Assembly: GCF_020524325.1 (NCBI RefSeq)
Contig: NZ_JAIVKY010000005.1
Coordinates: 124,001 to 188,000 of the forward strand
From: Sutcliffiella horikoshii
Lineage (GTDB): Bacteria; Bacillota; Bacilli; Bacillales; Bacillaceae_I
DNA: 64,000 nt
Direction: 5' to 3'
Shown: one piece after another, positions 56,000 to 63,999 of the stretch
How positions within the stretch are numbered: the stretch's first letter is position 1
How the letters are laid out: the number at the start of each line of letters is the position of its first letter
Notes under the pieces: model-generated
Told to the model about the DNA's origin: nothing
What the model saw: the letters and a program-made list of their open reading frames with translations, nothing else
Databases searched by the model: none
Position numbers and translations under genes: made by a program

Positions 56000-56131
56000 A
56001 GCTGTGGATTGGAGCAAAAGGTGAAGAATCCAGTGGGGGAGTAGCGACAATGTTGAGACCCCGCAGGCGAAGGCCGAGGAGGCTCAAGGTCGCCCCACGG
56101 AAAGCGAAGCCATTTGCGGAAATCAACAGCG
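56000..56131 (+). repeat. Palindromic repeat, single right-type arm, between ykuD and the P/Y-rich gene
   Basis: AGCTGTGGATTGGAG (56000-) to GAAATCAACAGCG (end 56131), with GGTTGAGACCCC-like and GGAGGCTCAAGG landmarks. It is inserted in the 5' region of ykuD (minus strand), 60 nt upstream of its start. The inner pairing is degraded (AAAAGGTG against GCCATTT). Confidence 0.82.
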
Positions 56132-56150
56132 GTGTGTAACAATCATTCTA

Positions 56151-56181
56151 AAAAGCCGATGCAGAGTGTGCAGCGGCTTTA
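56151..56181 (-). terminator. Intrinsic terminator of the P/Y-rich gene
   Basis: AAAGCCGATGCA pairs with TGCAGCGGCTTT; on the minus strand it is followed by TTTTTAG. Confidence 0.8.
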
Positions 56182-56195
56182 GGTTCGACAATCCA

Positions 56196-56390
56196 TTATC
56201 TATAATAAGGATAAGGTGGATACGGTCTTGGGTAAGGTCCATAATAAGGGTATGGTGGGTAAGGTGGATAATAAGGTCTAGGAGCTAAAAGAGTACCTAC
56301 CGCCAATCCCCCTAAAAACGGAAAAAAAGGAAACCCGAAACCTAATCCTCCTATAAATCTGTTATTCGGGTAGTTTCGATACATAGACAT
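56196..56390 (-). CDS. Small proline/tyrosine-rich protein
   Basis: A 64-residue product: a short N-terminal polar segment, a Gly/Phe-rich hydrophobic stretch (FIGGLGFGFPFFPFLGGLAVG) and a tail of YPPYP-type repeats rich in Pro, Tyr and Arg. Such low-complexity tails occur in spore coat and surface proteins of Bacilli. A strong AAAGGAGG lies 3 nt before ATG 56390, and a terminator follows, so it is a real gene. Function unknown. Confidence 0.78.
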   Translation of the reverse strand: MSMYRNYPNNRFIGGLGFGFPFFPFLGGLAVGTLLAPRPYYPPYPPYPYYGPYPRPYPPYPYYR

Positions 56391-56461
56391 ATGCCTCCTT
56401 TATAGGGTCTCTATAAGGTATGGCAATGTTAAAGGGTGTGCGCTTGTCTAGGTTAGCCCAT

Positions 56462-57322
56462 TTATTGACGTTCTAAAGTGAAAAATGTAATTTCAGGCGG
56501 CGCCAAAAAGCGGTAAGGCTCTCTGGTAGTACCTAAACCTTTATTCACATATAAAGTCAAATCATCCAATTGATAAAAACCTTCATAAAACTTAGATCCA
56601 AGAGGAGGAGTAATAAGCGGACCTAAGAAGGGAATCTGTACTTGTCCTCCATGGGAGTGTCCGGAAAGTTGAAGATTTACATGAAACTGCTCTGCTATAG
56701 AGTCAGCTGCGTCCCCTTCATGGGCCAATAATATTGTATAAGCGTCTTCAGGGATATCACGCAGGGTTTCATTAAAATCAGGTCTCCCCAGCATCAAATC
56801 ATCCACACCAGCAATGAATATTTGACTTTTGTCTATTAACTCTATAGTCGTATTCTCATTTTTTAACACGGTGAAATCGGATGACTCCATAATTTCCTCA
56901 TAGGTCTCTGTTCCATATCCTCCATGATCGTGGTTTCCGTAAATAGCAAATTTCCCAAGTGGAGCCTTAATTTGTTTCAAAATATTTATCAGGTTGTAGG
57001 AACCATCATACTCTAGCGGATTATCCATTAGATCTCCAGTAAAAAAGACAATATCAGGTTCCTCTTCATTGATTAAGCGTACTACTTTTTCTAATTCTGC
57101 CTGCCCGAAATGATGGCCAACATGCGTATCAGAAAATTGAGCAATCTTTATTCCGGAAAAACTTTTAGGAATACTAGGGTGCTTAACCGTATGCTTTAAT
57201 AAGTTCATTTGTTTTGGTTCTATATATCTAGCATAAAAATAGCCTGCACCAGTTGTCAGCAAAGCGGTGAAGACTATTGTAAAGATGCGTTTAAAAAAGC
57301 CACGTCTCGTCATTTTACTCAT
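56462..57322 (-). CDS. ykuE: Tat-exported metallophosphoesterase YkuE
   Basis: A 286-residue protein. The N-terminus MTRRGFFKRIF is a twin-arginine signal followed by a hydrophobic helix. The calcineurin-like domain shows KIAQFSDTHVGHHFG, FFTGDLMDN, YGNHDHGGYG, AGVDDLMLGR, LLAHEGD and LSGHSHGGQVQIP with a dimetal site. B. subtilis YkuE is a Tat substrate bound to the cell wall. The start at 57322 has AAGGTTGG upstream; the frame extends to 57358. It is divergent from fadH. Confidence 0.93.
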   Translation of the reverse strand: MSKMTRRGFFKRIFTIVFTALLTTGAGYFYARYIEPKQMNLLKHTVKHPSIPKSFSGIKIAQFSDTHVGHHFGQAELEKVVRLINEEEPDIVFFTGDLMDNPLEYDGSYNLINILKQIKAPLGKFAIYGNHDHGGYGTETYEEIMESSDFTVLKNENTTIELIDKSQIFIAGVDDLMLGRPDFNETLRDIPEDAYTILLAHEGDAADSIAEQFHVNLQLSGHSHGGQVQIPFLGPLITPPLGSKFYEGFYQLDDLTLYVNKGLGTTREPYRFLAPPEITFFTLERQ

Positions 57323-57500
57323 ATATATACCAACCTTACCTATTATAATATCAATCATTATAGCACCTTTTAGAGGTGAATTTCTCTTTCTATCTTTCTA
57401 CTTTTATATGGAAACTTTTTGTATAAAATCAATAAAACATTTTAATTATTTTGAATATTAGGTTAGAATAGTATAGAGACATAGGATTGGGGGAGAATTT

Positions 57501-58268
57501 ATGGGAGAAAAGAAAGTTGCCATCGTAACAGGTGGCTCTAGCGGTATGGGGAAATATATGGCTTTGAAGTTCGCTCAAGAAGGTTATAATGTGGTGATTA
57601 CCGGTCGTGATCTTGATCGTCTTGAACAAGCTAAAGAGGAGATTGAGGGACATGATGGTGAAGTCTTGACCGTACAGATGGATGTAAGAGAGCCTGAGCA
57701 TGTAGAGAGAATGGTGAAGTTGACGGACGAAGCATTTGGTAGAATTGATGTGCTGATCAACAATGCAGCAGGAAACTTTATCTGCCCAGCTGAAAAGTTA
57801 TCTGTTAACGGGTGGAAGTCTGTCATTGACATCGTCTTGAATGGAACGTTTTATTGTAGCTCTGCCGTGGGCAATTATTGGATGCAAAGAAATTTTAAGG
57901 GCAGCATGATTAACATGGTAGCTACTTATGCTTGGAATGCCGGAGCAGGTGTGGTCCACTCTGCCGCAGCGAAAGCAGGGGTTCTATCTCTTACAAGAAC
58001 CCTTGCGGTAGAGTGGGGAACAAAATACGGAATCCGCGTGAACGCAATTGCTCCAGGACCTATCGAAAGAACTGGTGGGGCAGACAAGTTGATGCAATCG
58101 GAAGAAGAAGCTAAAAAAGTTGCGGAAAGTGTCCCATTGAAGCGTTTTGGAACACCTGAAGAAATTGCAGAATTAGCATTTTTCCTTAGCTCCGAAAAAG
58201 CCGCCTACATAAATGGAGAATGCGTAACAATGGACGGCGGCCAATGGCTACAACCATTCCCGTTTTAA
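57501..58268 (+). CDS. fadH: 2,4-dienoyl-CoA reductase (SDR family)
   Basis: NADPH-dependent reduction of dienoyl-CoA from unsaturated fatty acids. The 255-residue SDR has TGGSSGMGKYMALKFAQEG, NNAAGNFICPAEKLSVNGW, and GVVHSAAAKAGVLSLTRTLAVEWG. As in FadH/DECR, the usual SDR tyrosine position is atypical (the segment reads HSAAAKAG, with the Lys kept). It matches B. subtilis FadH (YkuF) and keeps its place after ykuE. GGGGGAG lies 5 nt before ATG 57501. Confidence 0.92.
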   Translation: MGEKKVAIVTGGSSGMGKYMALKFAQEGYNVVITGRDLDRLEQAKEEIEGHDGEVLTVQMDVREPEHVERMVKLTDEAFGRIDVLINNAAGNFICPAEKLSVNGWKSVIDIVLNGTFYCSSAVGNYWMQRNFKGSMINMVATYAWNAGAGVVHSAAAKAGVLSLTRTLAVEWGTKYGIRVNAIAPGPIERTGGADKLMQSEEEAKKVAESVPLKRFGTPEEIAELAFFLSSEKAAYINGECVTMDGGQWLQPFPF

Positions 58269-58284
58269 ATAATAGAGATTTATA

Positions 58285-58327
58285 GTCGTCCCGTGGAAAG
58301 CGGAGCCGTTTGCGGAAATTAACAGCG
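58285..58327 (+). repeat. Truncated palindromic repeat remnant
   Basis: Only the right end of an arm remains: GTCGTCCCGTGGAAAGCGGA, GCCGTTTGCGGAAATTAACAGCGG. It lies between fadH and the following terminator. Confidence 0.7.
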
Positions 58328-58339
58328 GTTGTAAGAGAG

Positions 58340-58385
58340 AAGCTCGAGTAAAGCATTTTATTGCTTTACCGGGCTTTTTTTCATA
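58340..58385 (+). terminator. Intrinsic terminator after fadH
   Basis: AAGCTCGAGTAAAGCA pairs with TGCTTTACCGGGCTT (two imperfections), then T7. Confidence 0.88.
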
Positions 58386-58436
58386 CTTGTATACATGTTT
58401 TGCTCATACTAAGCAAAAACAACAAGGAGGAAACCA

Positions 58437-59009
58437 ATGAGCATCTATTACAAGTATGACTGGGACGAACAAAACAAAGAACTGACCGTCTATATAAACC
58501 CAACAGAAGCATTCTATGAATTTTCTGTTGAATACGCTGGTACCCATGAAAAATTATCTAAAAGAAAAAACCTTCTAGATGCAGCAAGAAAGTTGGCATC
58601 AGAAGTATTACCTAAAGGGAAAGAAGTCAAAAGTTACCGCGTGAAATTTCAACAGTTTCTCATAGCTGTACTCGATGAAAAGAATGGAGCTACAAGAGAA
58701 TTTTTGGAAGGACCTGCTTGCGGAAGTTACAAAGTGAAGCAAAATGAAACGTTAAAAGATTTATCGCAAATGTTTTCGGTTGATGAAAATAGCTTAAGAA
58801 AGGTAAATCAGCTTGATCGTGATACCTTATTTGTTGGGATGAATCTAAAGGTGCCTTGTTATCTCCATACAGTGGTCACTTCCGACAGTTTAATGAAAAT
58901 AGCTCAAAGATATGATATTTCACGTGAATCTATCCGGCAGTTAAACGACCTTCATACTGATTGTTTAAAAATCGGACAAGAACTTAAGGTCCCTAAAAGA
59001 TTGCAATAA
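58437..59009 (+). CDS. Cytosolic protein with two C-terminal LysM motifs
   Basis: A 190-residue protein without a signal peptide. Residues 1-90 form an acidic/basic domain (YYKYDWDEQNKELTVYI). Two LysM motifs follow: GSYKVKQNETLKDLSQMFSVDENSLRKVN (about 96-143) and LHTVVTSDSLMKIAQRYDISRESIRQLN (about 144-188). LysM proteins without a signal are common among spore-associated proteins of Bacilli. AAGGAGG lies before ATG 58437. It takes the place of ykuG/ykuH in the B. subtilis order. Confidence 0.8.
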   Translation: MSIYYKYDWDEQNKELTVYINPTEAFYEFSVEYAGTHEKLSKRKNLLDAARKLASEVLPKGKEVKSYRVKFQQFLIAVLDEKNGATREFLEGPACGSYKVKQNETLKDLSQMFSVDENSLRKVNQLDRDTLFVGMNLKVPCYLHTVVTSDSLMKIAQRYDISRESIRQLNDLHTDCLKIGQELKVPKRLQ

Positions 59010-59092
59010 AATCCTTTCTCTTATATTTTCGCGTCATAAATTGCCCTATATCATGATATAATCGTTCCAAACAAGGCAAAGGGGAGAACGAG

Positions 59093-60310
59093 ATGGATCC
59101 ACTTGATATTATGACAAATATCGAAAAGGTCACCCCTTATTATCAAGCTATTTTCAGTGCCGATTCACAAGAAGTTATTGGGTATGAAGTGCTTGGAAGG
59201 TTCCAGATGGAAAACGGTGATGTAAAAAGTTTAGGGGCATTTTTTCTTGACAATACAGTGCCTGGGGAATACCAGCTTGAAGTGGATAAGGTTATCATAA
59301 ATAAAGCTCTAAGCTATTATACCGAGCAAAATTGCTCGTTGAAGTTATTCTTTAATCAAAATGCAGAACTTCTCTTGGAAGATCAGGGTGAAACCTTGCT
59401 TGAACTCTTTTTGTCATATGTTCCAAAAGGGTTAGATCTTGAGAATATTGTTATTGAAGTAGATGAACATTCTTCTAAAGAAGGTGAAGAATTTCTTCAG
59501 CATCTTTTCAATTATTATAAGACATACGGAATCCAACTTTCTGTAGCAAATATCGGGGATGCCGGTACAAATATGGATCGAATTGGACGCTTGAACCCTA
59601 ATATTCTAAAGGTTAATTTAGAAATTCTTCGTCAGTCACATGAAGTCACAGCTCATCAAGATATCTTGCATTCTTTATCCATCCTATCTAGAAAAATAGG
59701 AGCCGCATTGATGTATGAGAATATGGAGGCATCTTTTCAATTACAGTATGCTTGGAGAAATGGTGGAAGGTACTATCAAGGTTACTATTTGCACAAACCT
59801 GGACCGAGTTTTATTGACATTAACCATGCTAAAAAAATTCTTGTAGAAAAGTTTCAACAGTTTATTCGTTATGAAAAAAGGAAATTACATGCTATTCACC
59901 AATTTACCGGAATGCTTCAAACTAGACTTCAGCCACTTATTTTGAAAGGGCATAACCTTGAAGAATATGATGAATGGTTGCACTCTATTGCAGACGAACT
60001 TACAAAGATTAGCTTTCGTATGTATGTTTGTGATGAAGATGGATTCCAACTTTCCTCCAATCTATTAAAAAATAATGGAAAGTGGAGAGCAGATGGCAGT
60101 TATAAAGGGAAGAACTGGAGTTGGAGACCTTATTTTCTTGAGCATGTCATGAAAATGACCATGGAGAAAAAAGGGATAATATCGGATTTGTATAGTGATA
60201 TCGAATCTGGCGAAAATGTTCGGACCTATTCTTGTCTGATTACTCAAAATCGGTTCCTGTATGTGGATATTTCTTATGAGTATCTATATGAAAACCAGGA
60301 TCTTTTATAA
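59093..60310 (+). CDS. ykuI: YkuI-like degenerate EAL domain protein, c-di-GMP-binding type
   Basis: A 405-residue protein: EAL domain (1-250) then a PAS-like YkuI_C domain (260-405, NNGKWRADGSYKGKNWSWRPYFLEHVMKM). E32 in GYEVLGR, N89 in FFNQN and E122 in IEVDE remain. The DDFG-type motif reads VANIG (Ala152, Asn153), and the following KxD reads KVN (Asn175). Two expected metal-binding acids are therefore gone, so hydrolysis of c-di-GMP is unlikely. A sensor role is more plausible, as suggested for B. subtilis YkuI. AAAGGGGAG precedes ATG 59093. Confidence 0.9.
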   Translation: MDPLDIMTNIEKVTPYYQAIFSADSQEVIGYEVLGRFQMENGDVKSLGAFFLDNTVPGEYQLEVDKVIINKALSYYTEQNCSLKLFFNQNAELLLEDQGETLLELFLSYVPKGLDLENIVIEVDEHSSKEGEEFLQHLFNYYKTYGIQLSVANIGDAGTNMDRIGRLNPNILKVNLEILRQSHEVTAHQDILHSLSILSRKIGAALMYENMEASFQLQYAWRNGGRYYQGYYLHKPGPSFIDINHAKKILVEKFQQFIRYEKRKLHAIHQFTGMLQTRLQPLILKGHNLEEYDEWLHSIADELTKISFRMYVCDEDGFQLSSNLLKNNGKWRADGSYKGKNWSWRPYFLEHVMKMTMEKKGIISDLYSDIESGENVRTYSCLITQNRFLYVDISYEYLYENQDLL

Positions 60311-60375
60311 GCAATGAATAGAATTTATCTGTTTGTTTACCTTAAGAGTATAATTTGCTCGGTGAGGTGATTGAA

Positions 60376-60615
60376 ATGGGTTCTTTTGATTTTATTTTGG
60401 CAATTTTAGCATTAATTATTGTTGCTGGTGCGATGGTCTATACGTATAAAATTGGACGTCAAGCAGATACACAGGCAACAACCCAAGATTCTTCCATTAG
60501 TGGAAAAGTTCAAGATCATTATGTGATGAAAAACCCTGTTTTTGTAGCTTTGTTTATCGCAACGATATTGATACTGTTGTATATAGTATATGCTGCACTT
60601 CGGTCTAGCTGGTAA
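60376..60615 (+). CDS. Small two-helix membrane protein
   Basis: A 79-residue protein with an N-terminal helix (FILAILALIIVAGAMVYTYKI) and a C-terminal helix (VFVALFIATILILLYIVYAAL) joined by a polar loop. ATG 60376 follows GGTGAGGTG; the frame opens at 60355. No family recognised. Followed by a terminator. Confidence 0.7.
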   Translation: MGSFDFILAILALIIVAGAMVYTYKIGRQADTQATTQDSSISGKVQDHYVMKNPVFVALFIATILILLYIVYAALRSSW

Positions 60616-60621
60616 CTACGC

Positions 60622-60652
60622 AAGCCCTTACAGAAATTGTAAGGGTTTTTTG
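60622..60652 (+). terminator. Intrinsic terminator
   Basis: CCCTTACA pairs with TGTAAGGG, then TTTTTTG. Confidence 0.85.
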
Positions 60653-60794
60653 TGTTTGGAGTTAAGCCAGGAGGGTAGTGGTAAAGAGAGTGAATAATTT
60701 GTCAGTTTTCAACGTAATTTTACGAACGGTTACAAACCCTTGTCCACTCTGTTCTTGATACAATTAGAACACATCATCTGAGGAGGAGAATGGA

Positions 60795-61475
60795 TTGCTT
60801 AAAAATATGACAGGAATTATTGCCATCATAACTATACTATTTTTCGGTTCAAGCTATGCGAGTGCAGAACAATCCCCTTTAGACCAAGAAGTTTATTCCT
60901 TTTTGAAAGATGCGTTTCAATCTCAACTTTCCCTGGGAGAAACACATCATTCGTTAGAGGAAATTGATCAAATACTAGATCCATATTTTACAAAAGAGTA
61001 TCAGGAATCCTTTCTTAAAGAGCACTTATTTAAGGAAGATGCAGGCTATATAACGTATGGAACCGACTTTCCCGCCTATTATATTCCATTCTTTACTTAT
61101 GATGAAGAAACGAAGGTGATAGAAGGCGAAGTTGGTGAGAAGATCGTTTATGAATTTTTTGCTTCAGATGAGGATATGCCAAGCCTTTATGATGACCACT
61201 ATGAGTATGTAAAGCTACGAGAAACCTCATCAGGCTGGATAGTGAAGGATTATGGGTTTGAATATGAGATTCCCGATTTTGTGAAAAGCAGTGAAAAAAA
61301 ACAAGTGGAAACCATTATCAATACAACCACCAAAAATGAGGATAGTCTGAATAGAATTTTTCCATTTGGAATGTTTGCATATCCCTTTTTTCATACATTC
61401 CCAGTAACCATACCTATGTTGACATCTCATTTACTTCTTGATTTCAATCAGAATAGTTTCTTTGTGTCAAGATAA
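60795..61475 (+). CDS. Exported DUF3993-like protein
   Basis: A 226-residue protein with a signal peptide (GIIAIITILFFGSSYASA) and a soluble domain with HHSLEEIDQILDPYFTKEYQESFLKEHLF, GYITYGTDFPAYYIPFFTYDEETKV, like the DUF3993 family of Bacilli. TTG 60795 is the start best placed for AGGAGGAG (60781-60788). A six-codon frame from ATG 60790 ends at TGA 60808, overlapping in-frame ATG 60807, so the real start could be 60807 by coupling. Function unknown. Confidence 0.72.
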   Translation: MLKNMTGIIAIITILFFGSSYASAEQSPLDQEVYSFLKDAFQSQLSLGETHHSLEEIDQILDPYFTKEYQESFLKEHLFKEDAGYITYGTDFPAYYIPFFTYDEETKVIEGEVGEKIVYEFFASDEDMPSLYDDHYEYVKLRETSSGWIVKDYGFEYEIPDFVKSSEKKQVETIINTTTKNEDSLNRIFPFGMFAYPFFHTFPVTIPMLTSHLLLDFNQNSFFVSR

Positions 61476-61482
61476 CCCCACC

Positions 61483-61514
61483 AAAAAAGAGCGTCATTAA
61501 ATACGCTCTTTTTT
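61483..61514 (+). terminator. Intrinsic terminator
   Basis: AAAAAAGAGCGT pairs with ACGCTCTTTTTT (61502-61513). Confidence 0.88.
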
Positions 61515-61593
61515 TGTTGGAGCAAATAAAAAGCTTTCTTCTACCATCCTATTAATGGTATGATGAATTCTCTTGCGATTGAAGCGTTGGACT

Positions 61594-61830
61594 TTATTCC
61601 TCTATGCCTAACAAATTTTGCAGCTTTGACAGGTCAAATCCTTTTACAACCTGCTCATCGACTGTTACAGTAGGAGTGGAATATGACTGTAATTCATGTA
61701 CTAAATAATCTCTTGCTTCTAGATCCTCAGAGATGTCAATCACCTTATAGGAGATATTATGGTGTGTTAAAAATTGTTTTACCACCTGACACGGGGGACA
61801 ATCTGGTTGAGTATAGACGGTTATATTCAT
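61594..61830 (-). CDS. Glutaredoxin/NrdH-like thiol protein
   Basis: A 78-residue thioredoxin-fold protein: ITVYTQPDCPPCQVVKQFLTHHNISY with the redox CPPC, SYSTPTVTVDEQVVKGFD with the cis-Pro. It resembles small YruB/NrdH-type glutaredoxins of Firmicutes. The start at 61830 has GAGGAGCT 8 nt upstream; the frame extends to 61884. No partner is encoded nearby. Confidence 0.85.
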   Translation of the reverse strand: MNITVYTQPDCPPCQVVKQFLTHHNISYKVIDISEDLEARDYLVHELQSYSTPTVTVDEQVVKGFDLSKLQNLLGIEE

Positions 61831-62045
61831 GGATACAGCTCCTCGTAAGAAAAAATTCACAACTTCGCATGTTTTATTCGTCAATTTAGACTACAATAAA
61901 AGGGAAGTTATGTTCGAACACTATTATAAAATTGTATTCCTAGCTTTATTTTACCGGATATTGAAAGGTTTTGTAAAAAAAACGAATGGCCTTACAAAAC
62001 AAGGTGAATGATATAGGTAGGAAGGAATAGAAGGAGAGTTGTTAC

Positions 62046-62285
62046 ATGTCACTATTAGTAGGGATTGTAAAAAGATTGAATGATTTAAAGGAAACATCAG
62101 AAGCAGGAAATGAACCAGCACAGCGTTTTTTTGAAGTAAACGGAGAAAAAGTGTGCAGCGTGAAATTCTTCGACAAGACCAATACATATGAATTAGAAGT
62201 ATTTCTAAAAGGGGAAAGCCCTAAAACATATCAATTTGACAATATTGATATGATCGCTATTGAGATATTTGACCTAATCCACTAA
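62046..62285 (+). CDS. ykuJ: YkuJ family protein
   Basis: A 79-residue soluble protein: LLVGIVKRLNDLKETSEAGNEPAQRFFEVNGEKVCSVKFF, TYQFDNIDMIAIEIFDLI, matching B. subtilis YkuJ along its length. GAAGGAGAG lies 8 nt before ATG 62046. Function unknown. It follows ykuI in B. subtilis; here three short genes intervene. Confidence 0.9.
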   Translation: MSLLVGIVKRLNDLKETSEAGNEPAQRFFEVNGEKVCSVKFFDKTNTYELEVFLKGESPKTYQFDNIDMIAIEIFDLIH

Positions 62286-62328
62286 GAATTCCAGGGAAAC
62301 CCGGCATTTCAAAATGGAGGGAAGTTAC

Positions 62329-62715
62329 ATGGGGAAAAACATTGATGATTATATAGACAAAGGACTTAAGGGGACACCTGAAACAAAGCCAAGTGAGAGA
62401 AGGGAATATCTTTCACAACTCCGTGAGCGAATTATTCTTGCCTTGACAAATGGCCAAGTAATCCAGCAAAAACCTTATAAGCCTATTGCAGAGTTAATGA
62501 AAAGATACCCTTCTTCCAAACTGTATCTGGATGGGGATTTGGATTATATGCATCTATCCAAATATATTCGGATTGCTAATGAAAACAATATCCCATTTAC
62601 CATTGTCGACGATAAAGCATCCTCTACCAATATCGGACTAGTCCTATCTAGTCCTACAGCAATTGATAAAGAAGATATCTTTGTTACAAAGGAAGAGTTT
62701 CAACGACATTCTTAA
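62329..62715 (+). CDS. YueI-like DUF1694 protein
   Basis: A 128-residue protein with DDYIDKGLKGTPETKPSERREYLSQLRERIILALTNGQV, YLDGDLDYMHLSKYIRIANENNIPFTIVDD and GLVLSSPTAIDKEDI, like the DUF1694/YueI family (a ribosomal L7Ae-like fold has been suggested for it). TGGAGGG lies 7 nt before ATG 62329; ATG 62314 also opens the frame. Function unknown. Confidence 0.85.
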   Translation: MGKNIDDYIDKGLKGTPETKPSERREYLSQLRERIILALTNGQVIQQKPYKPIAELMKRYPSSKLYLDGDLDYMHLSKYIRIANENNIPFTIVDDKASSTNIGLVLSSPTAIDKEDIFVTKEEFQRHS

Positions 62716-62729
62716 TAGGAGTGGTTTAC

Positions 62730-62873
62730 ATGATGCCAACGGTTCACTGTCCAAAGTGCAATCGCGAAGAAGAAATGGATAAAGTACTTACTGCCCATTC
62801 AAATCAAAATGTCATGTATCGATGCCCACATTGTGCGTATTCGAAGTCACAAATCCAAACGAGTAAAGGTTAA
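62730..62873 (+). CDS. Very small zinc-ribbon protein
   Basis: A 47-residue product, MMPTVHCPKCNREEEM...MYRCPHCAYSK, with two CxxC pairs 25-odd residues apart forming a likely zinc ribbon. AATAGGAGTGG lies 5 nt before ATG 62730. Its stop TAA starts the following terminator. It begins 14 nt after the YueI-like gene and is probably in the same operon. Confidence 0.75.
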   Translation: MMPTVHCPKCNREEEMDKVLTAHSNQNVMYRCPHCAYSKSQIQTSKG

Positions 62874-62906
62874 CCAGGCTGTGTCTCCGCAGCCTGGTTT
62901 TTTTAA
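62871..62906 (+). terminator. Intrinsic terminator
   Basis: AACCAGGCTG (62872-62881) pairs with CAGCCTGGTT (62890-62899), then T run to 62904. Confidence 0.9.
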
Positions 62907-62911
62907 ATACC

Positions 62912-63255
62912 ATGATTTCCGTTCCAGGCGCTTCGCTTGCCTGCGGGCGGTCCGTGAGCCTCCTCACAACGCTTCAGGGGTCTCACCACTCCATTCCTCC
63001 CGCGGACGTCGCGTCTTCCACTCCAATCAACTAGGGACTTCATTCATTTAAGGGTATATGAAAAAGCATCTAACTCAGTTAACTGGATAAGCATAAACGT
63101 AACATCTACCATTTACCCAATTTTCAGCTGTGTATTGGAGCAAATGGCGAAGACTCCAGCGGGGAAGTAACGGTAGGTTGAGACCCCGCAACGAAGTGAG
63201 GAGTCTCAAGGCACCGTCCCGCGGAAAGCGAAGCCCTTTGCGGAAAGGAACAGCG
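62912..63255. repeat. Composite palindromic element (copy E)
   Basis: The left arm (62912-63031, minus orientation) runs GATTTCCGTTCCAGGCG...CTCCAATCAAC, though its inner GCGCC side is partly eroded. The spacer (63032-63125) contains GACTTCATTCATT and CAGTTAACTGGATAAGCATAAAC. The right arm (63126-63255) runs AGCTGTGTATTGGAG...AACAGCG with AAATGGC against GCCCTTT. It fills most of the 600-bp gap before ykuK. Confidence 0.86.
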
Positions 63256-63480
63256 GTTGATCAATCAATAACCCCAGGAGGATTTTTTACCTGTTTTTTT
63301 GCGTTTATCTATTCTATTTTTTGCTGAAAATTCATTGGAATTCACGTATAAACTTCTGATAATCGCGACAATAATGTAGATATATTTGTCATCCAAACAG
63401 CATGAATGAAGAAAACACTACTTTTTTGGGAGAAAGGAACATATAAGTATAAGGGAAAGTACGGAAAAGGAAGTGGATAA

Positions 63481-63999
63481 ATGGATAACCCCAGCAAGTT
63501 TATTAATATTACCCACGGCTACCTTACTTTTGAACAAGCTTATGAAAAGATCCTTTTGTTTATCCAAAAAGACGTGAGGGCCCCATACTTATTATCTATC
63601 GGTACCGATTCTCATGTTCATCAACAGGAAACGAAGTTCATGACAGCGGTGCATCTGCATCGGGTCGGTAAGGGTGCATGGGGTTGTGTAAGGCCATACA
63701 TCGTCAATAGAGCCATTAGAAGCCTGCATGAAAAAATTTCGCTTGAGACTGCTTTAAGTCAGGAAATCGCGATGTTATTTACAATGGAAAAATTGGAAAA
63801 GATACAAAATCTTTTACTGCCGCATTTGGAGCACGGCGCGGATTTCCATTTTGAAATTCATCTCGATATTGGACAAAAAGGTGCTACAAAAGATTTCATT
63901 CAGGAAATGACAGGCAGGATTACTGCCATGGGCTTGGATGCCAAAATAAAGCCGGACGCATATACAGCTTTTTGTTATGCAAACCGCTATACAAAGTAA
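63481..63999 (+). CDS. ykuK: YkuK family (DUF458, RNase H-like) protein
   Basis: A 172-residue soluble protein with LLSIGTDSHVHQQETKFMTAVHLHRVGKGAWGC and FHFEIHLDIGQKGATKDFIQEMTGRITAMGL, an RNase H-like strand pattern with Asp residues, matching B. subtilis YkuK. Function not established. The stop lies at 63997-63999, so the gene is complete at the window edge. The start ATG 63481 follows AAAAGGAAGTG. Confidence 0.88.
   Translation: MDNPSKFINITHGYLTFEQAYEKILLFIQKDVRAPYLLSIGTDSHVHQQETKFMTAVHLHRVGKGAWGCVRPYIVNRAIRSLHEKISLETALSQEIAMLFTMEKLEKIQNLLLPHLEHGADFHFEIHLDIGQKGATKDFIQEMTGRITAMGLDAKIKPDAYTAFCYANRYTK

Noticed and set aside
61910-62011. 33-codon frame starting MFEHYYKIVF with AAAGGGAAG upstream
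   Set aside because: Very short, no recognisable feature beyond one hydrophobic stretch, and no terminator or conservation evidence; kept out of the gene list.
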